DNA from: Myxococcales bacterium | GTDB taxonomy: Bacteria > Myxococcota > Polyangia > Polyangiales > Polyangiaceae | Length of the DNA: 16,350 nt | Direction: 5' to 3' | Assembly (NCBI GenBank): GCA_020430865.1 | Contig: JAGQIY010000695.1 | Location: 1-16,350 of the forward strand | Shown here: in pieces, positions 7,569-13,263 of the stretch | Position numbering within the stretch: the first letter of the stretch is position 1 | Layout: the number at the start of each line of letters is the position of its first letter | Translations under genes and position numbers: made by a program | Notes under the pieces: model-generated | What the model was told of the DNA's origin: nothing | The model's database searches: none | What the model saw: only the letters and a program-made list of their open reading frames with translations

Positions 7569-8384
7569 CTATTCGCCCCAGCGTCCGTCGAAGCGCCCTG
7601 GGGGCACGTCGATCACGCGCACCCGCGGGTTCGTGGGGTTCGCTTGCCGTGTGGCACCAAAGGGCCGCGGTGGTTCCAGCGGACGACGCCAACCGTCCCA
7701 GCGCTCGACGGGCGCCACTGGTCGGCCCCAGCTCAGGGGTCGGATCAGCAGCAGACCCAGGATGAAGCCGCCAAGGTGCGCGAAGAACGCGACCTGGGAG
7801 CCGCCAAAGCCAGCCAGCTCACCCAGCGCAGGCATCAGGTTCTGAACCAGGAACCAGAAGCCGAGCACCAGCCACGCGGGCGCGAAGAACGTGAACCCGA
7901 GGATGAACCAGAGCGGCGGGATGGTGTTGAGGATCAGCACCTTGGCGCGAGGGAAGAGCACCAGATAGGCGCCGAGCACGCCCGCGATGGCGCCTGACGC
8001 GCCGACCATGGGCACCTGACTCGTGGGGTCGATGAGCACCTGAGCGATCGCGCCAGCCGCGCCACTCAGCAAGTAGAACAGCCCGAAACGTAGCTTCCCC
8101 AGGGCGTCTTCGATGTTGTCGCCGAAGATGTAGAGAAACAGCATGTTGCCGGCGAGGTGCCCGAAGCTCGCGTGCAGGAACATGCTGCTCAGAATCGTAG
8201 GTAGCTCGAGCAGCGGGTCGGAGGCAAAGCGAGCGGGGACCACACCGAAGACGAACCCCAGACCTCGAACCCCCAGCATGGCGAGCATGCTCTCGCCAAG
8301 AAACACCAGGATATTCAAGGCGATGAGCGCGTACGTCAGATACGGCGTGCTGCGCGTGGGGTTGATGTCGCGGATCGGCAACAT
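7569..8384 (-). CDS. Rhomboid-family intramembrane serine protease
   Basis: Rhomboids cleave transmembrane substrates within the bilayer using a Ser-His dyad. From the ATG at 8384 (MLPIRDINPTRSTPY) the protein has 271 residues. The catalytic serine is Ser130 in GASGAIAG, and the partner is His203 in FAHLGGFILG. The preceding helix carries HASFGHLAGN (71-80), whose His and Asn match the oxyanion-stabilising residues of the family. At least six hydrophobic segments lie between residues 15 and 215. The C-terminal 55 residues are Arg/Pro/Trp-rich and cytoplasmic or disordered. The frame stays open 154 codons farther upstream, but that extension is low-complexity, overlaps the divergent lipoprotein gene and lacks homology, so the internal ATG is chosen. 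The MLPIRD start is typical of this rhomboid group. Substrate unknown. Confidence 0.9.
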   Translation of the reverse strand: MLPIRDINPTRSTPYLTYALIALNILVFLGESMLAMLGVRGLGFVFGVVPARFASDPLLELPTILSSMFLHASFGHLAGNMLFLYIFGDNIEDALGKLRFGLFYLLSGAAGAIAQVLIDPTSQVPMVGASGAIAGVLGAYLVLFPRAKVLILNTIPPLWFILGFTFFAPAWLVLGFWFLVQNLMPALGELAGFGGSQVAFFAHLGGFILGLLLIRPLSWGRPVAPVERWDGWRRPLEPPRPFGATRQANPTNPRVRVIDVPPGRFDGRWGE

Positions 8385-8465
8385 GAGGTCTCGTGAATCT
8401 AGGTCCGCTTGGGGTGCTTGGCGAGCGCGGCTCTCGCCCTCGAACGGAGAATCACGCCTCACCTG

Positions 8466-8487
8466 GCAGGTGGGGGTAGCCCCCTGC
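8466..8487. repeat. Inverted repeat in the divergent rhomboid/lipoprotein region
   Basis: GCAGG (8466-8470) pairs with CCTGC (8483-8487), and GGG (8472-8474) with CCC (8480-8482), leaving one bulged T and a five-base loop. A second small repeat, CACCT-GGC-AGGTG, overlaps its left arm. It lies between genes transcribed away from each other and has no T-run on either side, so an operator or leader structure is more likely than a terminator. Confidence 0.35.
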
Positions 8488-8565
8488 GACGTGAAACGAA
8501 AAAACCCGCGCCCCTCAGGCCGGAAGCAAACGGCATCGGAGCTGGGTGATGATAAACCCCGGACG

Positions 8566-9108
8566 ATGCGCTGGGCAGCCATGGATCCCCGAACCGGTCG
8601 GCTTGGCCTCGCCAAGTGCGCATGGCTGCTGGCTTTTGCTCTGATCTCGTCAGGCTGCGGTGGCGCCACTTTCAACGGACGAGTGTTCGAGAGCGACGAA
8701 CTCAGCTTCGAGGTGCGCGAGGTGCCGACCAGCTGGGAGCCCCTCGACGCGAGCCACGGACTGGTCAGCTTCCGGGACGCTGGGGCGCAGGCAACCATCG
8801 CCGTCAACGGACGCTGCGGTGAAGACGGCGATGACGTGCCCCTCACCGCCTTGACTCACCACCTGTTCTTGACCTTCACCGAGCGCGAGGTCCTCAGTCA
8901 GGAAGAGGGCATGCTCGACGGACGCGCTGTTTTACGCACAGAAATCAATGCGAAGCTCGACGGCGTGCCCAAGCACTTCGTCGTGTACGTGTTGAAGAAG
9001 AACAACTGCGTCTACGACTTCGTGCACATCAGCCCAGAGGGCGCCGACCCCCGGTCACGAGCGGAGTTCGATCGCTTCGTGGCTGGTTTCCATACGCGAA
9101 GGCCGTGA
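8566..9108 (+). CDS. Small putative lipoprotein, possibly PsbP/DcrB-like
   Basis: The 180-residue product from the ATG at 8566 has a hydrophobic signal (about 16-30) ending in LISSGC, so Cys31 is the likely lipidation site; the in-frame ATG at 8581 is an equally possible start. The mature part begins FNGRVFESDELSFEVREVP and contains a tryptophan turn SWEPLD, then alternating strands (GLVSFRD, ATIAVNG) and a helix, ending in FDRFVAGFH. This layout is reminiscent of PsbP/DcrB-like periplasmic domains, a fold-level guess only. Two cysteines (in GRCGED and NNCVYD) could pair. Its stop overlaps the ATG of the MlaE-like permease by one base (TGATG), so the two are translationally coupled and probably work together at the inner membrane or periplasm. 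The frame extends far upstream against the rhomboid gene, but that part is a shadow. Confidence 0.72.
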   Translation: MRWAAMDPRTGRLGLAKCAWLLAFALISSGCGGATFNGRVFESDELSFEVREVPTSWEPLDASHGLVSFRDAGAQATIAVNGRCGEDGDDVPLTALTHHLFLTFTEREVLSQEEGMLDGRAVLRTEINAKLDGVPKHFVVYVLKKNNCVYDFVHISPEGADPRSRAEFDRFVAGFHTRRP

Positions 9109-9950
9109 TGTCCGAGGCCGAAGAAGAGCCCCAGAGCCGGCGCTCGTTCCTGCCGCCGCCGGAGCCGAAGCCCACCGAGCACCTCCAGCTCCGGGCGCTT
9201 GGCTTCGTCAGTCATCTCGGACAGCTCTCCCAGATGACGGCGGGCACGCTGCGCGCCGCCGTGCGTCGACCCCTCGAGTTTCGGGAGTTCGTGCGTCAGC
9301 TAGAGAGCCTCGGCGTCGCTTCCCTGGGGATCGTGGTGGTGACCAGCGTGTTCATCGGCATGGTGATGAGCGTCCAGTTCGCGTTTGGACTGCAGAAGTT
9401 CGGCGGAATGGAATACACCGGACGCGTGGTTGGGCTGAGCTTCTCGCGCGAGCTCGCGCCGACCCTCACCGCGGTGATCGTTGGCGGGCGCATCGGCGCA
9501 GGCATGGCGGCAGAGCTGGGCTCCATGGCGGTGACCGAGCAGCTGGACGCGGTACGCGCCCTGGGCGCGGATCCTCTCAAGAAGCTGGTCTGGCCACGGC
9601 TCGCCGCGTCCGTCGTGGTGATGCCGATCCTGGCAGCGCTCGCGCTGGTGCTCGGCTTCAGCGGCGCGATGCTGATAACCGACATCGAGTTCAACATCCC
9701 TGCCGACTTTTTTCTGCGCAGCGCGCTGGGTACGGTGGGAATGAAGGACTTCCTCAGCGGGATGTTCAAGACTCCCTTCTTCGGCGCGATCATTGCGCTG
9801 GTGGGCTGTCACTTCGGCATGACCACCCGAGGTGGTACGGCGGGGGTCGGCGACAGCACCACCCGGACCGTCGTCGTGATCTCGATTTCCATACTGATCG
9901 CGGACTTCTTCCTCACCAAGGTCGCGATCATCATCTGGCCCGCGTTCTGA
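9108..9950 (+). CDS. mlaE: MlaE-family ABC transporter permease
   Basis: The 280-residue protein matches the MlaE/YrbE permease family, which moves phospholipids or other lipids between the inner and outer membranes with an MlaF ATPase and an MCE-domain MlaD protein. After a 55-residue Pro/Glu-rich N-terminus comes an interfacial helix (FREFVRQLESLG). The diagnostic segment follows, ELAPTLTAVIVGGRIGAGMA (115-134) and ELGSMAVTEQLDAVRALGADP (136-156), which forms the conserved loop and coupling region. Four further hydrophobic segments lie at about 70-95, 165-195, 222-240 and 254-278. The ATG at 9108 overlaps the lipoprotein stop. Unusually, no ATPase, MCE or STAS gene follows: the next 230 bases are non-coding and then comes a MerR gene. 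The partners must be elsewhere in the genome if the protein is functional. Confidence 0.9.
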   Translation: MSEAEEEPQSRRSFLPPPEPKPTEHLQLRALGFVSHLGQLSQMTAGTLRAAVRRPLEFREFVRQLESLGVASLGIVVVTSVFIGMVMSVQFAFGLQKFGGMEYTGRVVGLSFSRELAPTLTAVIVGGRIGAGMAAELGSMAVTEQLDAVRALGADPLKKLVWPRLAASVVVMPILAALALVLGFSGAMLITDIEFNIPADFFLRSALGTVGMKDFLSGMFKTPFFGAIIALVGCHFGMTTRGGTAGVGDSTTRTVVVISISILIADFFLTKVAIIIWPAF

Positions 9951-9959
9951 GATCGGTAA

Positions 9960-9970
9960 GGCAGCCTGCC
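9960..9970. terminator. Weak dyad after mlaE
   Basis: GGCAG-C-CTGCC, nine bases after the stop codon, is followed by GTTT. The dyad is compact and the T-run short, so termination is uncertain. The rest of 9971-10130 shows no gene I can support. Confidence 0.25.
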
Positions 9971-10132
9971 GTTTCCGCGCTCCCTCGTGGCCAAGACGGC
10001 GAACATGCTGCGCATTCTCCAGCCAGACAGCGGGAGTCGGGACGGGACCACCCGTGCAGTGTCTGTATCCAGCGAAGCCAGTTGGCGTGCGGGATCCGGG
10101 CTCGGGGGTGAGGTGCGATGTCCGGCCGTTGC

Positions 10133-10161
10133 TTGACCATGCCGCAGCCACTCCATAGGCT
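10133..10161 (+). promoter_or_regulatory. Predicted promoter of the MerR-family gene
   Basis: TTGACC (10133-10138) and TAGGCT (10156-10161) are separated by 17 bases. A start about seven bases downstream would leave a leader of some 14 bases before the chosen GTG, with GGAGG inside it. The -35 matches the consensus at five of six positions, the -10 at three. Confidence 0.45.
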
Positions 10162-10181
10162 TGATGCGCTGGAGGATGTCC

Positions 10182-10751
10182 GTGGCCGACGACAACGACA
10201 CTTCGCTCCCGCCGAGGCGCGAGCAGGCAGGCAGTGCGCGTGAACCGGACACGAGCAACGGAAACCGCAAAGACGGGCTGTTGACGACCGGCGACATGGC
10301 GCGACTCTCGAACAACACGTTGCGTACGGTTCGCTTCTACGAAGAAGCCAAGATCCTGCACCCGATCCAGCGCACCGATGGTGGCCACCGACTGTTCGAC
10401 CAGAGCGAGCTGCGCAAGCTCGAGCTGGTGAGTGAGCTGCGCGCGGCCGGCTTGAGCCTGGAAGAGATCCGTGAGCTGCTCGAGGTCAAGCAGCGCGCCA
10501 CCAACGGCTCGGCTGCCTCGAGAGATGCGCTGACGCGCCTGGAAGGGCAGATCAAGCGCATGAGCGAACGCATCGAGATCCTCACACGCTTGAGAGACGA
10601 CTTGCAGGCATCCCGCGGGGTGCTGCAGGAGTGTCAAAGCTGTACTGGCAGCGACCTGTATCCGGACGGATGCCGAAACTGCAGCGTGATGACGGATCAG
10701 TCCTCGTTGCCCAAGGCGGTGAGCGTCGTCTGGTCCGTCGATAGACGCTGA
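10182..10751 (+). CDS. MerR-family regulator with C-terminal Cys4 cluster
   Basis: I choose the GTG at 10182 because GGAGG (10171-10175) lies six bases before it; ATGs at 10164 and 10176 are in frame but badly spaced. The 189-residue product has a polar 30-residue N-terminus, then a MerR winged-helix domain (about 33-102) with LLTTGDMARLS, TLRTVRFYEEAKIL and GGHRLF, and a dimerisation coiled coil (about 112-147). The C-terminus carries Cys151-x2-Cys154-x9-Cys164-x2-Cys167 (CQSC and CRNC), a spacing suited to binding zinc or another metal, or to redox sensing. MerR proteins bend and activate promoters with long spacers on ligand binding. The ligand and targets are unknown, and no metal-efflux gene sits beside it. 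The upstream mlaE and the downstream operon are candidates only by position. Confidence 0.83.
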   Translation: MADDNDTSLPPRREQAGSAREPDTSNGNRKDGLLTTGDMARLSNNTLRTVRFYEEAKILHPIQRTDGGHRLFDQSELRKLELVSELRAAGLSLEEIRELLEVKQRATNGSAASRDALTRLEGQIKRMSERIEILTRLRDDLQASRGVLQECQSCTGSDLYPDGCRNCSVMTDQSSLPKAVSVVWSVDRR

Positions 10752-10774
10752 AGCGCCTGGACGCAGCAGCAGCG

Positions 10775-10790
10775 GCGCGCGACGGCGCGC
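10775..10790 (+). terminator. GC-rich hairpin after the MerR gene
   Basis: GCGCGC-GACG-GCGCGC forms a perfect six-pair stem with a tetraloop, 24 bases after the MerR stop, followed by TCTC rather than a T-run. It may act as a terminator with low intrinsic efficiency. Confidence 0.4.
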
Positions 10791-10996
10791 TCTCACCCCC
10801 AAACCCCTAGCAGCAGACGTCGGGCGGCGGGCAAGACGCAGAGCAAGCTCGGTCGGCGGGGCACCTGGATGATGCGTTCCAATGCCCCTTCCAGGTTTCT
10901 GTGTTGAAAAAGGGCTGAGCGGCCGAAACGGACCAGCGTTCGGTGTCGTCCCTGCGCGCGAAAACTGGACGTCAAGCCAGTGCGTGGCAGATGGTT

Positions 10997-11223
10997 TAGG
11001 CTCAAAGGGGTTTGAATGGGGACGATGACTCCGGATGGCGATGTAGCTGGTGGGGCTACCGGGGGCTCTGGTGTGCGAGAGCCCGCCACCAGAACGCGCT
11101 GCCGGCGGCCGAAGCTCTCGACGCGCACCAAAAGCCGGGCAAGGCTCAAGGTTCCGCTCGGGGGAACGATCGGAGAAGCGGTGGGCTTTCCCAAGGACCC
11201 ACACGAGACTCTAGGTGGTGGCG
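10997..11223 (+). promoter_or_regulatory. Possible promoter and structured leader of the DUF2203-folE operon
   Basis: TAGGCT (10997-11002), the same hexamer as at the MerR promoter, may be a -10, though no good -35 precedes it. Downstream lie several perfect stems: GTAGC/GCTAC (11043-11047 with 11055-11059); GGGCTCT/AGAGCCC (11063-11069 with 11078-11084); and TCTGGTG/CACCAGA (11067-11073 with 11087-11093). The second and third cannot form together. A second CTGGTGG at 11047-11053 can also pair with 11086-11092. A last hairpin, GTGGG/CCCAC with inner TCC/GGA (11181-11202), ends 10 bases before the ribosome binding site. Competing stems could make a switch, but GC-rich DNA yields stems by chance. 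Confidence 0.3.
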
Positions 11224-11682
11224 ATGGGCACGACACAATCGGCAAGAGGGCAGCAGCGGGTCTTCACGGTGCAAGAGGTCGACAATCTGATCCCGACTTT
11301 GAGCTCCAAGGTGGGCGATCTGCTGATCGACCGCAGCGAGATCGAGCGACTCGTGGCCGAGCTATCGGAGGAGCTCGGCCATGAACCGAAATCGCTGCAA
11401 CCAGATTCCAGCGACTCCAGCGACGTTGCCGCCATGAAGCGCGATCTGCGCCAGCGCATGAGCAGCTACGAGCAGGGCTGGAACGAGATCGAGGCCATGG
11501 GCGCGTTCGTGAAGGACCCGCGTATCGGCCTCCTGGACTTCTACGGCAACATCGAAGGCCGCCTGGTCTGGCTGTGCTGGCGCTACGGGGAGGATTCCCT
11601 TGGCTACTACCACGAGCTCAACGCAGGCTACGCTGGCCGGCGGACTCTGGGTCGCCGCGAGCGAGCCCTCCTGCTGAACTGA
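11224..11682 (+). CDS. DUF2203-family protein
   Basis: The ATG at 11224 is preceded at good spacing by AGGTGG (11213-11218); a GTG at 11215 is less suitable. The 152-residue product fits the DUF2203 family. The N-terminal FTVQEVDNLIPTL starts a long helical hairpin, with a Ser/Asp-rich linker near residues 57-68. The C-terminal half has the hallmark sequence: MGAFVKDPRIGLLDFYG, then LVWLCWRYGEDSLGYYHE and AGYAGRRTL. The conserved Cys, Trp, Glu and His in LCWRYGED...YYHE suggest a metal or small-ligand site, but no function is established. It is the first gene of a run with folE (three bases apart) and a Lon N-domain gene. Translation from a separate RBS supports it as the operon head. A larger frame overlapping its start in another frame is considered spurious. 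Confidence 0.85.
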   Translation: MGTTQSARGQQRVFTVQEVDNLIPTLSSKVGDLLIDRSEIERLVAELSEELGHEPKSLQPDSSDSSDVAAMKRDLRQRMSSYEQGWNEIEAMGAFVKDPRIGLLDFYGNIEGRLVWLCWRYGEDSLGYYHELNAGYAGRRTLGRRERALLLN

Positions 11683-11685
11683 GCC

Positions 11686-12258
11686 ATGCCCGTCGATCGC
11701 CAGCGCGCACAACTAGCCATCGAAGACTTCTTGCGAGCGCTGGGGCGTGATCCAGATAGCGATCCGGAGCTTCGCGGGACCCCCGAGCGCGTCACCGACG
11801 CGTTCGCGGACGAGCTGCTGCGAGGCTACGCCATCGATACGCAGCGCCTCGTCAGCGAGGCCTTGAGTCCGGCGCGAGGTGACGAGGACCTGGTGCTCGT
11901 GAAACATATCCGCGTGGCAACGATGTGTCCGCACCATCTGATGCCGGCGCTGGGTGAGGCACTGGTAGCCTACCTTCCCGGCGAGCACGTACTCGGGATC
12001 GGCACCCTCGCGCGCCTCGTGCACGCCTTCGCGGAACGACTCACGCTCCAGGAGACGATCGGCGAGAAGGTGGTCGAGGCGCTGATGAGCGACGCTGGCG
12101 CTCGCGGCGCCTGCTGTCGACTCCGCATGCGGCACTCCTGCCTCTCCGCGCGAGGCAGTCGAGAGCACACCGCAGAGGTCGAATCCTGGGCGCGATCGGG
12201 AGAGCTCCAGGGCGCAGCCGGGATCGCGCTGCTCGGAGCCGTCTTGGGGGGGAGATGA
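11686..12258 (+). CDS. folE: GTP cyclohydrolase I-like protein (divergent FolE)
   Basis: FolE converts GTP to dihydroneopterin triphosphate, the first step to folate and other pterins. In this 190-residue protein the zinc ligands Cys81, His84 and Cys152 keep the exact spacing of the E. coli enzyme (Cys110, His113, Cys181). The catalytic histidines (His83, His150), the guanine-binding Gln-Glu pair (Gln122, Glu123) and phosphate-binding Arg110 and Arg156 are also in register. Departures are notable: CPHH replaces CEHH, and GIGTLAR (104-110) replaces the nearly invariant GLSK-x-x-R, so the usual Ser and Lys are Gly and Thr. The C-terminal SGELQGAAG region differs from the usual L-x-G-x-F. The N-terminal arm is short. 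It overlaps the following gene by four bases. The activity could be retained, altered in substrate, or lost. Confidence 0.82.
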   Translation: MPVDRQRAQLAIEDFLRALGRDPDSDPELRGTPERVTDAFADELLRGYAIDTQRLVSEALSPARGDEDLVLVKHIRVATMCPHHLMPALGEALVAYLPGEHVLGIGTLARLVHAFAERLTLQETIGEKVVEALMSDAGARGACCRLRMRHSCLSARGSREHTAEVESWARSGELQGAAGIALLGAVLGGR

Positions 12259-12917
12259 CGTCGAGCGAGACACCGAGCGCGCGGCTGCGCAGCGCACTCG
12301 TCGGGCTCGGGTTGTTCCCGCTGCCCGAGGTGGTGCTGTTCCCGGGGGTGCTGCTGCCGTTGCACGTCTTCGAGCCGCGCTATCGCAAGCTGACCGAGGA
12401 CTGCCTCGCAGGCTCCCAGCTGATGGGCGTGGTGCAGATCGTGAGCCCCGAGCCGGTGGACGGCCATGGGCATCCCACGCTGGCGAGGGTCGCGGGAGTC
12501 GGCGAGATCATCCGCTCCCAGCGTCTGCCTGGAGGGCGCTTCAACATCCTGCTGCGCGGGGTCTGCCGGGCTGGCATCCAGGAGCTGCCCTTCGAGGGGC
12601 CGTATCGACGGGCCGACGCCAGAGCTCTCGAGACAACGCCCTCGTCACACCCCGCCACCGACCTGGCGGCGCTCGTGTCTTGCCTGCAGCAAGCACGCGC
12701 GGCCGCGAAGGCTGCTGGCGTCGAGCTCGCGTCCCTCGGCCTGGACTCCGCGGAAGACCTGGAGCCCGGACAGCTGGCGGACTTCCTGGCAGCCGCGCTG
12801 ATACCGGACGGAAACGAACGACAGGAGATCCTCGAGACCCTCGACGCGAGCGTCCGGGTGAGCAAGGTGTGCGGCGCCATCGCCGGCCGAGGGGAACCTG
12901 GCGGGCTGCTCAACTGA
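12255..12917 (+). CDS. Lon N-terminal (substrate-binding) domain protein
   Basis: The 220-residue product is a stand-alone Lon substrate-binding domain. It has the typical start LGLFPLPEVVLFPGVLLPLH (18-37) and continues VFEPRYRKLTEDCL, then the core strands MGVVQIVSP, GVGEIIRSQRLPGGRFNILL and RGVCRAGI. A helical second half contains a Ser/Pro-rich loop (about 128-136). It lacks the AAA+ ATPase and the protease domain, so it cannot be a protease by itself. Proteins of this kind are common beside unrelated genes and may bind unfolded or specific proteins; the role is unknown. The ATG overlaps the folE stop by four bases, so it is coupled to FolE. The gene converges on the SRP RNA gene, whose 3' end is about 95 bases downstream. 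Confidence 0.87.
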   Translation: MTSSETPSARLRSALVGLGLFPLPEVVLFPGVLLPLHVFEPRYRKLTEDCLAGSQLMGVVQIVSPEPVDGHGHPTLARVAGVGEIIRSQRLPGGRFNILLRGVCRAGIQELPFEGPYRRADARALETTPSSHPATDLAALVSCLQQARAAAKAAGVELASLGLDSAEDLEPGQLADFLAAALIPDGNERQEILETLDASVRVSKVCGAIAGRGEPGGLLN

Positions 12918-12944
12918 CTCAGCGCATCGCTCGCGCCGCCGTAG

Positions 12945-12965
12945 CCTTGGTCCCCTCCAGCAAGG
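12945..12965. terminator. Possible bidirectional hairpin between the Lon-domain gene and SRP RNA
   Basis: CCTTG (12945-12949) pairs with CAAGG (12961-12965) across an 11-base loop. It sits between two convergent transcripts and lacks a T-run on either strand, so termination is only suggested by position. Confidence 0.22.
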
Positions 12966-13013
12966 GAGAGAACAGAGCCTCATGCATGCGGGGCGAGGGA
13001 CGACAAAGCTGAA

Positions 13014-13092
13014 GTGGCCCACCACACCCGCTTTCCTCTACCGTTGCTCCCTTCCGGGCCTGGCGGGGTTCGAGGCGCGCTGTTGGCGGGCC
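13014..13092 (-). ncRNA. ffs: Signal recognition particle RNA, small (4.5S-type)
   Basis: Read on the minus strand, 13063-13045 is CCAGGCCCGGAAGGGAGCA, the conserved SRP domain IV core with its GGAA tetraloop (13055-13052) and the symmetric and asymmetric internal loops that bind Ffh. GAACCCCG precedes it and ACGGTA follows, both typical. CCTC and GAGG pair around this core. An outer helix joins GGCCCGCC (13092-13085) with GGTGGGCC (13023-13016), allowing one G-U pair. The RNA would be about 80 bases, the compact form lacking the Alu domain. It forms, with Ffh, the particle that targets membrane and secreted proteins co-translationally. The 5' end is set by the promoter seven bases upstream; the 3' end is approximate, as no clear terminator follows. 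Confidence 0.93.
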
Positions 13093-13098
13093 GCGAGT

Positions 13099-13127
13099 CA
13101 GGTACAACGCGAGGCGGGCCTTGTCCA
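13099..13127 (-). promoter_or_regulatory. ffs: Predicted promoter of SRP RNA
   Basis: On the minus strand, TGGACA (13127-13122) and TACCTG (13104-13099) are spaced by 17 bases. A start six to seven bases after the -10 falls at about 13092, exactly where the outer helix of the SRP RNA begins, which supports both calls. Confidence 0.6.
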
Positions 13128-13138
13128 GTGACTCGGGA

Positions 13139-13157
13139 CCCGATGCGCCTCATCGGG
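13139..13157. repeat. Perfect inverted repeat between divergent promoters
   Basis: CCCGATG (13139-13145) and CATCGGG (13151-13157) are perfect inverted arms around five bases. The repeat lies between the -35 of the SRP RNA promoter (12 bases away) and that of the next gene (30 bases away). A smaller dyad, GCCG-AAAT-CGGC (13168-13179), follows. The 12-base centre spacing suits a dimeric regulator. Confidence 0.5.
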
Positions 13158-13186
13158 TGCGATTCTCGCCGAAATCGGCCCTGTGT

Positions 13187-13215
13187 TTGACATGGGGTGC
13201 CCTCAACCCAAGCAT
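13187..13215 (+). promoter_or_regulatory. Predicted promoter of the 13264 membrane-protein gene
   Basis: A perfect -35, TTGACA (13187-13192), is followed after 17 bases by AAGCAT (13210-13215), which matches the -10 consensus at three positions. Transcription would start near 13222, about 40 bases before the GTG start. Confidence 0.5.
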
Positions 13216-13263
13216 TGAGCTTCAGCCCTGGCCCGCCCGGGGTTCCCTCAGCGACGACCGACC

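Larger units (their letters stand above)
10752..11223. other. Gene-free stretch before the DUF2203-folE operon
   Basis: These 472 bases hold no coding region I can support. Frames open on both strands have low-complexity, Arg/Pro-rich translations and no recognisable family. The left part contains the hairpin after the MerR gene. The right part, from about 10997, contains a possible -10 element and several perfect stems, annotated separately. Between 10795 and 10990 I see nothing beyond a short inverted pair CCGAA/TTCGG. Confidence 0.5.

Noticed and set aside
8143..8565. Upstream extension of the small lipoprotein frame
   Set aside because: It is antisense to the rhomboid gene and would bury the signal peptide.
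8385..8846. N-terminal extension of the rhomboid frame
   Set aside because: Low-complexity, crosses the divergent lipoprotein gene; the MLPIRD start at 8384 is typical of rhomboids.
11016..11062. Faint resemblance to a c-di-GMP (GEMM) riboswitch (GGGGACG, CTCCGG, GTAGC...GGGGCTACC)
   Set aside because: The conserved GGCAAACC and GCAAAGCC segments and the tetraloop-receptor pair are missing.
9300..11204. 634-codon minus-strand frame across mlaE and the MerR gene
   Set aside because: His/Arg/Ala-rich shadow of two clear plus-strand genes.
10793..11245. Minus-strand frame of 150 codons in the gene-free stretch
   Set aside because: Low-complexity Pro/Arg/Ser translation, no start signal, overlaps the DUF2203 start and ribosome binding site.
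11016..11384. Plus-strand frame of 122 codons with an AGGGG-like site, overlapping the DUF2203 start
   Set aside because: Arg/Gly/Pro-rich composition, no recognisable domain, and the second half reads DUF2203 in the wrong frame. A short leader peptide remains possible but unsupported.
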